A stretch of DNA of 64,000 nt from Ktedonobacter racemifer DSM 44963 (lineage in GTDB: Bacteria > Chloroflexota > Ktedonobacteria > Ktedonobacterales > Ktedonobacteraceae): positions 930,001 through 994,000 of the forward strand of contig NZ_ADVG01000001.1 in assembly GCF_000178855.1 (NCBI RefSeq). The letters are read 5' to 3'. The position numbers were made by a program, and so were the translations under genes. Numbering within the stretch: position 1 is the first letter of the stretch; the number at the start of each line of letters is the position of its first letter. The notes beneath the pieces are model-generated. The model did not search any database. It had not been told where the DNA came from and worked only from the letters and a program-made list of their open reading frames with translations. This document shows, in pieces, positions 36,425 through 46,679 of this stretch.

Positions 36425-38285
36425 ATGAGTCAAAAGATCCCGGAGAGACTGGAAACCTTACGGAAACTCAACAGCAACAGACAGTGGACAAACGACGATC
36501 TCTATAGGCTGATGTTTAAGGAAGACTTATACATCATCGCCTACGAACAGATCAAGTCAAAACCTGGAAACATGACTCCTGGAACGGACGGAGAAACCCT
36601 TGACGGCTTTTCTCTCAAAACCATCAGAGAGATCATTGAAGCGATGAGATCCGAATCTTTCCAATTCAAACCTGTCCGCCAGAGCTTTATCCCAAAGGCG
36701 AACGGAAAAATGAGGAAACTCGGCATCCCCAGCGCAAAAGACAAAATCGTACAACAAGCTATCTACATGATCTTGGAGGCGATCTATGATAGCCCTCACA
36801 CTCCTTACTTCCAGGAAACCAGTCATGGTTTCCGGCCCAATCACAGTTGCCACACGGCGTTACGAGAAATCAGAGAAAACTGGCCAGCCATCAACTGGTA
36901 CATCGAAGGGGACATTCGCGCCTGCTTCGACGAAGTGGATCACTTGACCCTGGTCGCCATCCTGCGCAAAAAGATTACGGATGAACGGTTTATCAACCTC
37001 ATCTGGAAACTCCTGAACGCAGGATACATGGACCTCCATGGGACCAGGAAGGATAGCCTTGTAGGAACCCCACAAGGCTCAATTGCCAGCCCCATTCTCG
37101 CCAATGTTTACCTCCACGAACTTGACAAATTCGTTGAAGAACTCCAAACGAGGCATGAAAAGGGAAAGACAAAAGCCCGAAATCCCCTCTACCATAGACT
37201 TTCTGAGAAAAAGCGGGTCATGGTGAAGCAAGGCAGAACCAAAACCGACGAATTCAGAAAAGTGGTCGCACAAATGCGGACACTCCCATCTAGGGTAGTG
37301 AACGATGGTAGTGAACGATCCACACTTTATCCGTCTCAAATACCTGAGGTATGCCGACGACTGGATCATCGGCATATGCGGAAGTCAAGAACTGGCAGAA
37401 GAAATCAAACAGGAAATAAAAAACTTCCTGAGTGAAACACTCAAACTTACCCTGAGCGAAGAGAAGACCCGCATCACCAATGCCAAAGCTGAAGAAGCTT
37501 TCTTCCTGGGAACGATCCTCAAGATCGGAAACGGAGGGACGGCTAAGATAACGCTGTCCACCAGCAGGTCAGGAAAGAAAGTCAAACGGCGATCTACTGG
37601 TTGGGAAACGGTGATAATAACACCTATACCCAAGCTTATCAGGAGATTGAGTGAAAGAGGCTTCTGCACAGCGAAAGGCTTCCCCATCGGAAAAGCAGGC
37701 TGGGCCTACCTGGACACAGACCAGATTATCAGTCTGTACAGCAGCGTTAATCGAGGCATACAGAACTATTACCGATTTACCGACAACTGGTCCAGAGTAC
37801 GGCGAATCCAATACATTCTCAGGTTCTCGTTAGCAAAAACTCTGGCAAGGAAGTACAAAATCTCACTTTCCAAAGTCTTTAAACGCTTTGGAAAAAAGCT
37901 GAGTATCGTCATCAAAGGCCAAGATGGAAAGAAAGACAGAGAAGTTTCTTTCTACTCGAATCAGAACTGGTCAAAGAACAGAGACGCCTTCCAGGACAAA
38001 ACTGCTCTAAATGTAGACCGAGTTCGGATGGCGACACAGATGAAAACACGCTCCAAGCTAAGAAAGCCGTGCTGCATTTGCGGAGAAAGCGCAGAGCAAA
38101 TTGTCATGCATCATGTCCGGCATATACGAAAGCTCTCTCACCGACGAGAACCAATGGGCTTCAACCGGATACTCCGAGCAATTAACCGAAAACAAATCCC
38201 TGTCTGTGGAATCTGTCACGGAAAAATCCACCGAGGTGAATACGACGCTGTAAAACTGACGGATCTAGCGTACATTCCAAGCTAA
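36425..38285 (+). pseudogene. group II intron reverse transcriptase/maturase, frameshifted
   Basis: From ATG 36425 (MSQKIPERLETL) the frame has RT motifs in order: TPGTDGETLDGF, FIPKANGKMRKLGIPS, GFRPNHSCHTAL, GDIRACFDEVDH, GTPQGSIASPILANVYLH. At about 37290-37318 GGTAGTGAACGAT is present twice in tandem. This 13-base duplication shifts the frame immediately before the catalytic YADDWIIG. The second frame continues through the maturase X domain and an HNH-like endonuclease domain (CCICGE, HHVRHIRK, CGICHGKIH) to 38285. Without the duplication it would be about 615 residues, normal for the family. As it stands no full-length enzyme is made. Confidence 0.88.
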
Positions 38286-38308
38286 AGAGGACCAAAGGTA
38301 TTCTTGGC

Positions 38309-38344
38309 GAGCCGTGTGCATGGAAATCGTGCCCGCACGGTTCT
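38309..38344 (+). ncRNA. group II intron domain V
   Basis: GAGCCGTGTGCATGG pairs with the ...CCCGCACGGTTC half around a GAAA-containing centre. This is the catalytic 34-36-base hairpin that marks the 3' part of group II introns. It lies 23 bases after the maturase stop. Confidence 0.85.
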
Positions 38345-38499
38345 GAGGGAGACCGTTGGAAAAGGACGCTATTCGATTGTTAATGTGCAACGGATAGAGT
38401 ACCTCGCTGGCGGTCTACCCTACCGGTATCCCCTGATGTGTCGTGCGAAGAAGCCAAAGCACAAAGGCGGCAACGCTATTGTGAATTGAGGTGGAACAC

Positions 38500-38535
38500 G
38501 GACACAAGCCCCCGCCTTCAGGCGTGAGGTAACTG
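38500..38535 (+). repeat. possible transposon right-end hairpin
   Basis: AAGCCCCCGCCTTCAGGCG followed by TGAGG resembles the right-end hairpins that follow TnpB genes in IS200/IS605 elements. The group II intron may therefore sit between the broken tnpB and its right end. This is suggestive only. Confidence 0.35.
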
Positions 38536-38645
38536 ACTGGCTTGCATACCACATAGAGAGAGGCTAATCCTGGTCGTATGCTATAATGAGCATACATAGG
38601 CAGTTTCTATGTGCGTAGTCAGAAATTGGAATAACAAAAATAGCC

Positions 38646-39446
38646 ATGCTTGAATTGCTAGAGCAACTTTTTCGCCAGGTGCGACACTACTCGCAAACCG
38701 AACGCTTTGACCGGGATAGAGCCAGAGTCTATCACCAATCCTCAAAGCACACGACCATGCAATTCGATCGGGACGCGGAAGATATTATTATCGAAGGTCT
38801 GATCCAGAGTGGGCATGGCTTTGAAATCGTCACGGAAGAACGCGAAACCCTTTCCACCAGCGACAACGTCCAGTATCGGATCATTATTGATCCCATTGAC
38901 GGCTCTACCAATGTGGCGCGCGGCATTATGATCGCAGCCGTGGCCATGGCAGTCCTCCCTATTGACGCCCCGGTTGTGCCCGAGCATGTCCAATGGGCAC
39001 TTGTGGGAGATCTCTTTAATGGGAGCGTCTACCAGGCTGAGCGTGGAAAGGGAGCGTTCCGCAATGGCCTGCGCTGCCAGACCAGTCATGCTACCAGTCT
39101 TAAACATAGCCTGGTGGGTTTAAACCTGGATAAGCGCGATGAACGCGTGGTACGCAATCTTCTGACAAAGCCGCCTACGACCAGTCAGATTCGCCGTACG
39201 GGAAGCACAGCCATTGATTGCGTCTATGTCGCCAGCGGCACATACGACGCCTATATAGATGTGGGAGATGTCGTCACGGGGGAATCATTCCTCGCCTCCG
39301 CCAGCATCGTGTTAGAGGCAGGGGGAGTTGTCAGCGATCACCAGGGAAACCCTTTGCGTCCAATCCAGAACCTGACCGAGGGCTATTCACTGGTCGTTGC
39401 CGGGACAAAAGAGTTACATGAGGCCATTCTCACAAAATTATTGTGA
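38646..39446 (+). CDS. inositol monophosphatase-family phosphatase
   Basis: This 266-residue protein carries the metal-binding signature IIDPIDGSTNVARG and an upstream EE pair in FEIVTEERETL. The C-terminal motif is GDVVTGESFLASASIVLEAGG, where most members have Trp-Asp-x-Ala-Ala, so substrate choice may differ. The family dephosphorylates inositol phosphates, fructose bisphosphate or PAP; the target here cannot be decided. A TATAAT-like box lies within GCTATAATGAGC about 65 bases upstream. It is a single gene between a mobile-element cluster and the L,D-transpeptidase. Confidence 0.85.
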   Translation: MLELLEQLFRQVRHYSQTERFDRDRARVYHQSSKHTTMQFDRDAEDIIIEGLIQSGHGFEIVTEERETLSTSDNVQYRIIIDPIDGSTNVARGIMIAAVAMAVLPIDAPVVPEHVQWALVGDLFNGSVYQAERGKGAFRNGLRCQTSHATSLKHSLVGLNLDKRDERVVRNLLTKPPTTSQIRRTGSTAIDCVYVASGTYDAYIDVGDVVTGESFLASASIVLEAGGVVSDHQGNPLRPIQNLTEGYSLVVAGTKELHEAILTKLL

Positions 39447-39593
39447 AGTGGCTCATTGTTCTTCCCCACAGGATAAAGGTACGCTTGTATATATAAAGAT
39501 GTGTCAGATACGCTCCCATTGACGAATATTCATATATATACATATGTTTCTATGTGAGAGCCAGATAGGCTGGCTAGAGAGATAGAGGGGGCC

Positions 39594-40706
39594 ATGTACA
39601 ATAGAGAACGCCATCATCAAGACAAGAGATCTAGGCGGCTCACCAGGCTACTTCCAGGTGTGATCGTTCTTGGCCTACTCTTTTTGAGCGCGTGTAGCAG
39701 CCTGCCCAACTCCGCGAATCAGACCACGGGGACGAGCGTTTCCACGCCAACGGTTGATGCCTCGCTCAAGAATCAAGGCAATACCAAGCTGCAAACCTTT
39801 CAACAATGGATCACCCTGATGAAGCAATCGGGAGGCGATACCACCACATATGACCAACAATTTAGCGCATCAAAGCAGGCACTCGACAGCGCAAAATCGG
39901 CGTCTGCTTACCAGACTGCCCTGAATACCCTTAACGGCCAAATTGCCTCCATTCAGCTCAACGCGCTCAAAACCGAGAGTAAGAATCTGCAACAGAATCT
40001 GGCAAAACAGGTCAGTGACTGGGGCAATGGGCATAGCTATCATGACACCTACGACAATACAAACTACCCGCTGGGCTTTGAATACGGCTCCAATGGTATT
40101 GGTGGGTGGATTCAAGATGACCTGGATAGCGCGAAGAACATCGCCGACTACCAGCAGGCCATCGAGAATGAGCAGATGTACCTGTACAATTTTCAGGAGA
40201 TGAAAAAGGCGAGCGCTGATAAGGCGCCCTACGACCAGGTCCACCAGAGCGATATGGACATGCTCAAACACTATAACAAGATGAACAGCAAAGTGGTGGT
40301 CGTCTCGCTCAGTGAAGAGGCTATGCGCCTCTACGACCATGGGAAGCTGGTCAAGGCCTTCCTGGTCACGACCGGGCGTCCCAATAAGCCAACCCCGCCA
40401 GGAACCTGGTGGGTAGAGGGCAAAAAAGCGCCGACTGTCTTTAAATCAGGAGTCAAGCCAGGCAATCCCGACTACTATCCCGATACGCCCATCAACTTCG
40501 CCATGCAGTACCATAGCGAAGGCTACTTCATCCACGATAGCTGGTGGCGCGTCAACTATGGCCCGGGAACGAACTTCCCCCACGCCGACGATAGTGGTGA
40601 CTCCTTCTCCTCGCAAGGCTCCCACGGCTGCGTCAACCTCTCCAAGGAGAACGCCAGCCAGGTCTACGACTTCGTCCAGTTGTATACCGGCGTCTTCATC
40701 TACTAA
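39594..40706 (+). CDS. L,D-transpeptidase (YkuD) lipoprotein
   Basis: This 370-residue protein has a basic start, a hydrophobic stretch and the lipobox LFLSAC, which indicate a membrane-anchored lipoprotein. A helical region of about 180 residues follows (SKQALDSAKSASAYQTAL). The C-terminal YkuD domain (about 235-370) begins VVVSLSEEAMRLYDHGKLV and holds the catalytic SHGCVNLSKENA with Cys346, and an upstream HDSWW-type histidine. Such enzymes form 3-3 peptide crosslinks in peptidoglycan or attach proteins to it. A strong terminator follows 17 bases after the stop. Confidence 0.9.
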   Translation: MYNRERHHQDKRSRRLTRLLPGVIVLGLLFLSACSSLPNSANQTTGTSVSTPTVDASLKNQGNTKLQTFQQWITLMKQSGGDTTTYDQQFSASKQALDSAKSASAYQTALNTLNGQIASIQLNALKTESKNLQQNLAKQVSDWGNGHSYHDTYDNTNYPLGFEYGSNGIGGWIQDDLDSAKNIADYQQAIENEQMYLYNFQEMKKASADKAPYDQVHQSDMDMLKHYNKMNSKVVVVSLSEEAMRLYDHGKLVKAFLVTTGRPNKPTPPGTWWVEGKKAPTVFKSGVKPGNPDYYPDTPINFAMQYHSEGYFIHDSWWRVNYGPGTNFPHADDSGDSFSSQGSHGCVNLSKENASQVYDFVQLYTGVFIY

Positions 40707-40722
40707 CCCAATATACAAGTAG

Positions 40723-40768
40723 AGAGAAGCGCCCTGGCAGCCTGAAGGCTGCCAGGGCGCTTCTCTCA
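40723..40768. terminator. perfect hairpin terminator between convergent genes
   Basis: A 21-base perfect stem (GAGAGAAGCGCCCTGGCAGCC and complement) with a 4-base loop lies between the L,D-transpeptidase and the C39-like gene, and should act both ways. Confidence 0.85.
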
Positions 40769-40807
40769 TAAGAGGCATTCCCTGCAAGGGATACACACTG
40801 CGCACAT

Positions 40808-41734
40808 CTACTCGCGTGGAGTGAGCACGGCACTAAACGTCTGCCACATCCCGACAAACATCGCACGGGGCATACGCTGGAAGTTTGAGGGGGCAGAGTC
40901 AGCAATATAGACATTCTGACTATCGCCACCGCGAATGACAAAGAAGTGGCCACCTGGAAAATAGAAGGAATCGCGCACGCTGACAATGACCGGAGCACCG
41001 CTATTTGCGCTATCAATGACCTGTTGCAGAGTACGCGTCCGACCGGCACTGGCATTGAAGCCATAGCTATCAGCAGCCATCGCGATTCCCTCTTCGCGCA
41101 AAAGGCCAAGATTGACGTCCCACACCCCCAGTTTTAGCTCCTGCGTCAACACATCGGAGGCGATAAGATGACGCCCGTAGGCATTCATCACCATCTCTAA
41201 GGCGATCCCTGAACAGGAAGAGTAGCTCCAGACCTGGAGTTGATACAGGTTGGCATACTGATGAGGGTCAGCCGAATCGACCCGCACCAGGAGCGAGCTA
41301 GCGCTGGTAGGCATGCCATGGCTCGTGGGTTCATACGCTTTATCGCCATTGGCGGAGGTATTAAACAGGCCCAGGCTCAGACCCTGCGAAAAGCTCTTGA
41401 CGCTTCCACCGGCGATTCCGGTCTGCACGAAGAGTGCCAACACAAAGAGAACAAGCACGCCCACTGAAACCAGCGAGCGACGGTGCTGATACCAGGGCGA
41501 CGGCTTCGAGACAGGCATGAGCGCGCCTGTAGGCTTCTCAACGGAGACAATCTGCCCATCATGCAGGTGTAAAATAGCGGTCACGTGGCGATCCAGGGGG
41601 TGAGCCGGGAGGCGATTTTGCGCGGCAAACATCTGCTTATTACGTTGATGGTCACGCCAGGCACTCACGGCAACAAAAGCAACAATAGACAGCATCACGA
41701 CAGTCAGAAATGATGTGATGGCAGCAGCCGACAT
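40808..41734 (-). CDS. membrane-anchored C39-like cysteine protease domain protein
   Basis: The protein has 308 residues from ATG 41734 (GGGG upstream); a longer frame to 41794 is less likely. Two hydrophobic segments lie near residues 5-25 and 85-108 (VGVLVLFVLALFVQTGI). The C-terminal half is a peptidase C39-like fold: candidate Cys in YSSCSGIALEMVMNAYG, His in GGHFFVIRGG and Asp in YIADSAP. Related domains cleave double-glycine leaders of peptides in exporters. Here there is no ABC transporter part, so a free-standing protease is likely. It is far from the azole-peptide cluster, but release of that peptide's leader at its GIG motif is conceivable. Confidence 0.8.
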   Translation of the reverse strand: MSAAAITSFLTVVMLSIVAFVAVSAWRDHQRNKQMFAAQNRLPAHPLDRHVTAILHLHDGQIVSVEKPTGALMPVSKPSPWYQHRRSLVSVGVLVLFVLALFVQTGIAGGSVKSFSQGLSLGLFNTSANGDKAYEPTSHGMPTSASSLLVRVDSADPHQYANLYQLQVWSYSSCSGIALEMVMNAYGRHLIASDVLTQELKLGVWDVNLGLLREEGIAMAADSYGFNASAGRTRTLQQVIDSANSGAPVIVSVRDSFYFPGGHFFVIRGGDSQNVYIADSAPSNFQRMPRAMFVGMWQTFSAVLTPRE

Positions 41735-42011
41735 ATATAAAACCCCATTTATATTGTAAGAATCCCTGGGGCGCAAGAATCCTTGCTTGCGCATGGAAAG
41801 ATGCGCCGTTACGCTTTCCCCGAATCTTTACATTCATAATTAGCCATCCATAAGTATAGCCCAGGTACTCGCCACACAACTAACCCATCCCCCAAAACGG
41901 CCATATGATGGGAATCTTTCCCATATTCAGAGAGACAGCAAGTCCTTCTCTTGAGAAAAGAACGCAACGGTAGCAACTTTTCGTATTGTCGGTGGAGGAA
42001 TACGCCTTAGA

Positions 42012-42533
42012 TTACATGCCCTTCATATCGTAGATTTCTATATTTGCACCCATCGCATGCCTGTAAATTACCACCTGCTGAATGGTATGGTGCAAGGGCA
42101 GGACCAAGAACCCCGCATTATCGCTGGTCCCATGAGGCCGTACACTCAAGGAACCATATTTGGGGAGGGAGAGCAACAGCGTCTCATCGGCATCGATAAC
42201 GCCAAGCTGGTGAAATTTGTGGTAGATCACCCAGGAGATGGTGGTCCGGTTCGCCAGGAGCAACTGCTCGCCGTCGCTATGGAGATGGAGGCCAATACGA
42301 GGAAGAGCAAAAGGGGTCCAGCCGCCAGAGCGGCGTAGAGGTTGTGTCTGTGTCTCAGGAGGAGAGGCCTCAACGGGATCAAGAATTGTCTGCAATTTCA
42401 TCGGAAGCGCACCCGGACCTTTCGCAAAAACAAGCGTGTTAAAGAGCAAAATACACGAATAATACCAAAACACAACATTACAGAGAACGGCCCAGAAAGC
42501 CCCGCTCTTTCTAAGGCTGTCTTTTACCCACAT
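42012..42533 (-). CDS. hypothetical protein with N-terminal membrane segment
   Basis: This 173-residue frame has a hydrophobic N-terminus (residues 12-38) that could be a signal anchor, then a Pro/Thr-rich stretch and a mixed beta-rich domain (LHLHSDGEQLLLAN, GFLVLPLHHTIQQVVIYRH). A start at internal ATG 42401 would remove the membrane segment and leave 129 residues. Neither start has a clear ribosome site. Its upstream region is cut short by an ISL3 insertion 118 bases before the start, so its native promoter may be gone. No family recognised. Confidence 0.55.
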   Translation of the reverse strand: MWVKDSLRKSGAFWAVLCNVVFWYYSCILLFNTLVFAKGPGALPMKLQTILDPVEASPPETQTQPLRRSGGWTPFALPRIGLHLHSDGEQLLLANRTTISWVIYHKFHQLGVIDADETLLLSLPKYGSLSVRPHGTSDNAGFLVLPLHHTIQQVVIYRHAMGANIEIYDMKGM

Positions 42534-42651
42534 CTTTTTGGAGGGTCTTCAGAAGCCAGTCGCTATGTATGTGCTTGTGAAACGCCCAACAGGAAAAGTT
42601 GGCCTCTTGTGCTGTTCCGCAAAACCCAATTGTAAAATGCGGGTAATTTTC

Positions 42652-44519
42652 GGCTCATACGCATTTTTGCTGAGACAAACGTTCCATTCTCAAATTCTCT
42701 TGATGCGTCACTCCCGATCCATGCAGTACCCGCAGACGAAGCTGCTCAAAGCTCGCCCTGCCATACGCCTGCCTTTTGATCAGTTTCAGGCGATGGACCT
42801 GAGCTTCGGTTTGTCCATTGCTGTACGAGGTTTCAAGCGCACCATACACCGCATGGTAATCGCGATAGACGCCTACGGCCAGGCTGCGCAATTCGGGAAT
42901 GCCACATGTCTCAGCCTCTTTGAGCCAGCGTGGTAGGACAGCAACTTGTCGCTGTGTGATCATGGCACGAAAATCCTGTGCTAGATGATACGCTCTTCCC
43001 AGCTCTTCATCTTCGACTCGGAGTGGCTCTAGTTGCCACCAGATTTGCCGCCATTTGAGTTTGCGCGGATTACAGACAAAGAGCCAAGCCGCTTGGTGGG
43101 CAGAAAGCGGCTTTTTGGAAACCCCGCAGGCAATCTGCTGTTTGCGCTGCTGATAGACATCTCTCCAGGCAGGCTCTCCACGACGCGATCTGAGATAGTC
43201 AAACACGATCGTATTGCTCCCTCGCGCATCCTTGTTCTCGAATTTCTGCAATCAGATGGGTCACATTCTGTTGCCCTTCTGCAAACCGCTGATGAAGATA
43301 GTCTTTGTAGGGATCAAGCTTGCTCTTATGCCTGCTGGATCGAGCTTGTTCAAGAAACTCCGGAGCCTGGATGTAGCTATGAACTGTGTTCCGATTGAGC
43401 CCAACCAAGGTGGCAATCGCAGCCTGACTCATGCCTTGTTCATGCAGCTTGATCACCTCCTCATAGCGATTCTTGCGTCTGGCATGCCGTGCTTGTCGTT
43501 GCGCTTCGGTGGGCGTCAAGGGTTTTGGTTCGTCTTTTCCCTGCGCGTCAGGCTCGCTGCAATGGGAAGCTGTCCCCTTGTTCTGAGCCTGTTCTTTGGT
43601 CACTACCTGTTTGAGGATCTCATGTTTGCGCTCAAACAAGCGAACCATCGCACTGTGCAGGTTCACCAGGAGATGGAAGCGATCGGCGATTTGTTGAGCC
43701 TGTGGGGCTCCTTTTCTTGCCCCATCAGCATATGCTCCCGCTCGATCGCGGCTAATAACTTCTACACCAGGGTGATCCACCAACCACCTGGTCACTGTCT
43801 CCGCCTCCCTGTCAGGCAAAACATCAACGACCTTATGCGTTTCTTGGTCAATGAGTAGCGTCCCCCATCGGTGGCCCTTCTTCCACGCAAAATCGTCCAA
43901 CCCTAAAATGCGAGGAGCGGTCACCACAGGCGGTTCGCTGCGTTGCATGAGTCGGAGCAACGTATCATGACTGGTTTCCATGTTGAGCAGTCTCGCGATC
44001 CGGGATCCAGCCTTGCCTCCCAGCGCAAAGGCCACCTCACACAGCACTGCAGCCTGCTGAACCGTTCGACGAGCATGGGCAGGCGCACAGACGGGGAGTC
44101 GTTCGGTAAAAATCGTGCGAGAGCACGCTGTATTCTCACACCAGAAGCGGCGGACCTGAACGAGCCAGCGGACCCGCTGCCCAGAGCATGGGAGATCGGC
44201 GAGAGTACGCACATAGCGCGAGTGAACCCGATCCGCAGCATGCCCACACACTGGGCAATGAGCCTCTTTTGAAGTCGTTTTTGCGGTAGCAGTGATTATC
44301 TTCGCCTCTTCATTCACTTCAACGTCGAGCAGAGCGAGGACGGTAGGATCAGGGAGCAACAAAACGCTTGCCATTGAGGTGGGACTCCTTTTATCCATTC
44401 CACAATTCAATCAGCAAGCCAGTATATCGCTCCCTCCTGTAAAAGGCTATTAAAAGTGCATAAACAAATCAGCACGAGGAAAAGTGGAACGTTTGTCTCA
44501 GCAAAAATGCGTATGAGCC
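42652..44519 (-). mobile_element. ISL3-family insertion sequence
   Basis: The 1868-base element has perfect 35-base terminal inverted repeats beginning GGCTCATACGCATTTTTGC. It is flanked by the 8-base direct duplication TAATTTTC (42644-42651 and 44520-44527), the length expected for ISL3. Perfect ends and target duplication argue for a recent insertion. Confidence 0.93.
42655..44374 (-). pseudogene. ISL3 transposase, one frameshift
   Basis: From ATG 44374 (AGGAG upstream) the frame has the N-terminal zinc finger CPVCGHAADRVHSRY ... CENTACSRT, the catalytic-domain phrase RILGLDDFAWKKGHRWGT and DRAGAYADGARKGAPQA, and a helix-turn-helix (MSQAAIATLVGLNRNTVHS). Near 43205-43215 one base is missing: the frame would need CGTGTGTTTGAC-like sequence, and otherwise ends at 43199. 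The rest continues in the next frame (FDYLRSRRGEPAW ... SYSNGQTEAQVHRLKLIKRQAYGR), ending inside the terminal repeat at 42655. The domain order is complete, so this is a recent inactivation or a sequencing slip. Confidence 0.88.
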
Positions 44520-44902
44520 TAATTTTCAGCTCTTTCTAAGGCGGGGATGAATGGGCGTTCCTTTCGGGCTGGGTGGGTGGAGAGGAAGCATCGCTCTCCT
44601 TTCGCACTGTGTTCTCCACAGGATGAAGAAAGATCATCGTCTTTTCTTGTCTCACGCTTGCGCGCGAAGCTCATTGAAGTCAGAGCGCCGGATATGGTAT
44701 CCTCCTCTTCGACCTCACGTAAGAGCACGGGGTCGCTTCTCACAAAGCCATTTCCGAACGGTACGTCGTCGAGTGACCGGAAGAAGCCTGCCCAACTGGA
44801 ATAGCTGTGTAGGCATGTGAACGTGGAGAAAAACACCAGGGGCGGGCAGCAGTCCCCTCACTTTCTTGAAGAGATACTCTGCATTGGAAGGCAACGCACG
44901 TC
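44520..44902 (+). other. gene-free stretch: left end of the next TnpB element
   Basis: These 380 bases lie between the ISL3 right end and tnpB. They contain GC-rich short inverted segments (CCAGGGGCGGG ... CCCCTC) and no supported gene. By position they hold the left end and promoter of the TnpB element, hit at its outer side by the ISL3 insertion. Confidence 0.45.
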
Positions 44903-46474
44903 ATGAAGCGAACAAAAACACCGACCTTTCTCCTCGAACTCCCTCTCCAGGTCGATTGGAGCCAGGAACACCGTGTACGTGCGCACCTGGAAGCGGCTCG
45001 GTGCCTGTATAACGCTCTGCTTGCTGAAGCCATGAAGCGGCTCCGATGCATGCGCAATGATCCTGCATGGAACAAGGCGCGGGCTCTCCCTCACTCAAAA
45101 AAGCAGGAACGCGCACAAGCGTTCTCTGCCCTACGCAAGAAGTATCACTTCTCGGAATACGAGCTACACGAGTATGCCAAGCTTGCCCGTGTTTCCTGGA
45201 TCGTCGACCACATTGAGAGCACGATGGCTCAAACCCTTGCGACTCGCGCCTATCAGGCGGTCAATCGGGTCTGTGTTGGGAAAGCCAAACGCGTACGCTT
45301 TCGCAGTCAAGGACGTGGCATTGATAGCGTGGAGGGCAAACGCAACGATGTCGGCATGCGCTTCGTGTTTGATCCCAATGCGGGCGATGGCGGCTTCCTG
45401 ATCTGGAACCAAGAGGTCATCCCAGCCATCATCGACTGGCGAGACCCGGTGGTGCAGCATGGCATGCGCCACCCCATCAAGTATGTGCGCCTGGTTCGCC
45501 GCAAAGCTTCCTCACCACAGGCACAGGGAGCCGATAAAGACAGCAATCGTTATTGCGTGCAACTGGTTTTAGAGGGCCATGCCTTCGTCAAACCGAAGCA
45601 TGAGGAGGGAGGCAAAGACACGATTGGCCTGGATATTGGCCCATCGACCCTCGCTCTTGTCCCTCGTCGAGCAAAGGCGGACCTGGTCACGTTCTGCCAG
45701 GAGCTTTCCCCCAATGCCAGCAAAAAACGCCGGTTGCAGCGCAAGATGGACCGGCAAAGACGCGCCAATAATCCCGACAATTACGACGAAAAGGGACGTG
45801 TAAAAAAAGGTCGCCGAGCCTGGAAGGAGAGTAAGCGATACCAGGCGAGCAGGCGACAACACGCCACTACCGAAAGAAGGCTAGCCGCTCACCGCAAGAG
45901 TCTGCATGGCAATCTGGCCCATCGCATCGCTTCGGTGGGGAACACGATCACCATAGAGAAAACCTCGTTCAAAGGATGGCAGAAGCAGTATGGTCGGAGC
46001 ATCGGACTTCGCGCCCCAGGGATGTTTGTAGCGCATTTGACCCGCATAGTTGCAAAAACTGGCGGCACCCTGCGCGAAGTTTCAGCCTACCAGACCAGAC
46101 TGTCTCAATATTGCCAGAAGTCGGGGCAGTATCACAAGAAGCCACGATCTGAGCGTTGGCACCGTTGTGAGTGCGGGTTGGGACCAGTGCAGCGTGATCT
46201 GTATTCGGCCTTCCTGATTGCCCACCTGGAACCTGAGCAAACAACACCCTCCATCACCCAGCACGTCTGGGAAGGTGCGGAGCCGCGCCTGCAAGCCGTG
46301 ATGGAGGAGCTTCAACAACGTGCGAATGAGGGGCAGCACTTGCCCCGAAGCATGGGCGTAGTGGCTCGACGCAAAAGCGGAGCTGCCTGTGCCGGAGCGC
46401 GTCGGCTGAAAAGTCCTGCCTATCTCCACCAAGAGCCGATTTCTCCTTCGGGAGAGACCGGAAACGGTGGGTGA
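44903..46474 (+). CDS. tnpB: large TnpB-like nuclease
   Basis: At 523 residues it is longer than common TnpB (about 400). The start at 44903 has GGAAGG upstream. RuvC-I: DTIGLDIGPSTLAL; RuvC-II: NTITIEKTSFKGWQ; RuvC-III aspartate in PVQRDLYSAFLIAHL. The zinc-ribbon region keeps RWHRCECGLGPVQRD but only the second half is obvious, with SQYCQKSG as a possible partner. It has an extended N-terminal domain and about 90 extra C-terminal residues of low conservation. No TnpA is adjacent. A hairpin TCTCCTTCGGGAGAGACCGG at its 3' end is a candidate guide-RNA or right-end structure. Confidence 0.87.
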   Translation: MKRTKTPTFLLELPLQVDWSQEHRVRAHLEAARCLYNALLAEAMKRLRCMRNDPAWNKARALPHSKKQERAQAFSALRKKYHFSEYELHEYAKLARVSWIVDHIESTMAQTLATRAYQAVNRVCVGKAKRVRFRSQGRGIDSVEGKRNDVGMRFVFDPNAGDGGFLIWNQEVIPAIIDWRDPVVQHGMRHPIKYVRLVRRKASSPQAQGADKDSNRYCVQLVLEGHAFVKPKHEEGGKDTIGLDIGPSTLALVPRRAKADLVTFCQELSPNASKKRRLQRKMDRQRRANNPDNYDEKGRVKKGRRAWKESKRYQASRRQHATTERRLAAHRKSLHGNLAHRIASVGNTITIEKTSFKGWQKQYGRSIGLRAPGMFVAHLTRIVAKTGGTLREVSAYQTRLSQYCQKSGQYHKKPRSERWHRCECGLGPVQRDLYSAFLIAHLEPEQTTPSITQHVWEGAEPRLQAVMEELQQRANEGQHLPRSMGVVARRKSGAACAGARRLKSPAYLHQEPISPSGETGNGG

Positions 46475-46679
46475 GGAACAGGAACCTCCGTGCATGTATG
46501 CCGGAGAGGCCTCAGCAGCCAGGATGCGAAAGTACAAGGCGAAATCGACAATAATCCGACATTTTTACACAAGCCAACGAGAGAATATAAAGCAAATATG
46601 CTATACTGACCCGGCAAGGCATGCCGCTATCATCTAGAGCATACACACGCTGAGCATAAACAAGGGAGGAGGACACAAG

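Larger units (their letters stand above)
35387..38420 (+). mobile_element. group II intron (chloroplast-like class), approximate ends
   Basis: A reverse-transcriptase/maturase gene is followed by a clear domain V and by the GAGGGAGACCGTTGG that follows it in chloroplast-like introns. Candidate 5' ends with GTGCG or GTGTA occur at about 35387 and 35837, both preceded by AGCATG or AGCATGTC. The 3' end is near CTACCCTAC at about 38420. The ends are not exact: two similar 5' ribozyme segments lie in tandem before the gene. Confidence 0.7.

Noticed and set aside
38304..38489. 62-codon frame over group II intron domain V
   Set aside because: It covers the ribozyme's catalytic hairpin and intron 3' end and has no ribosome site.
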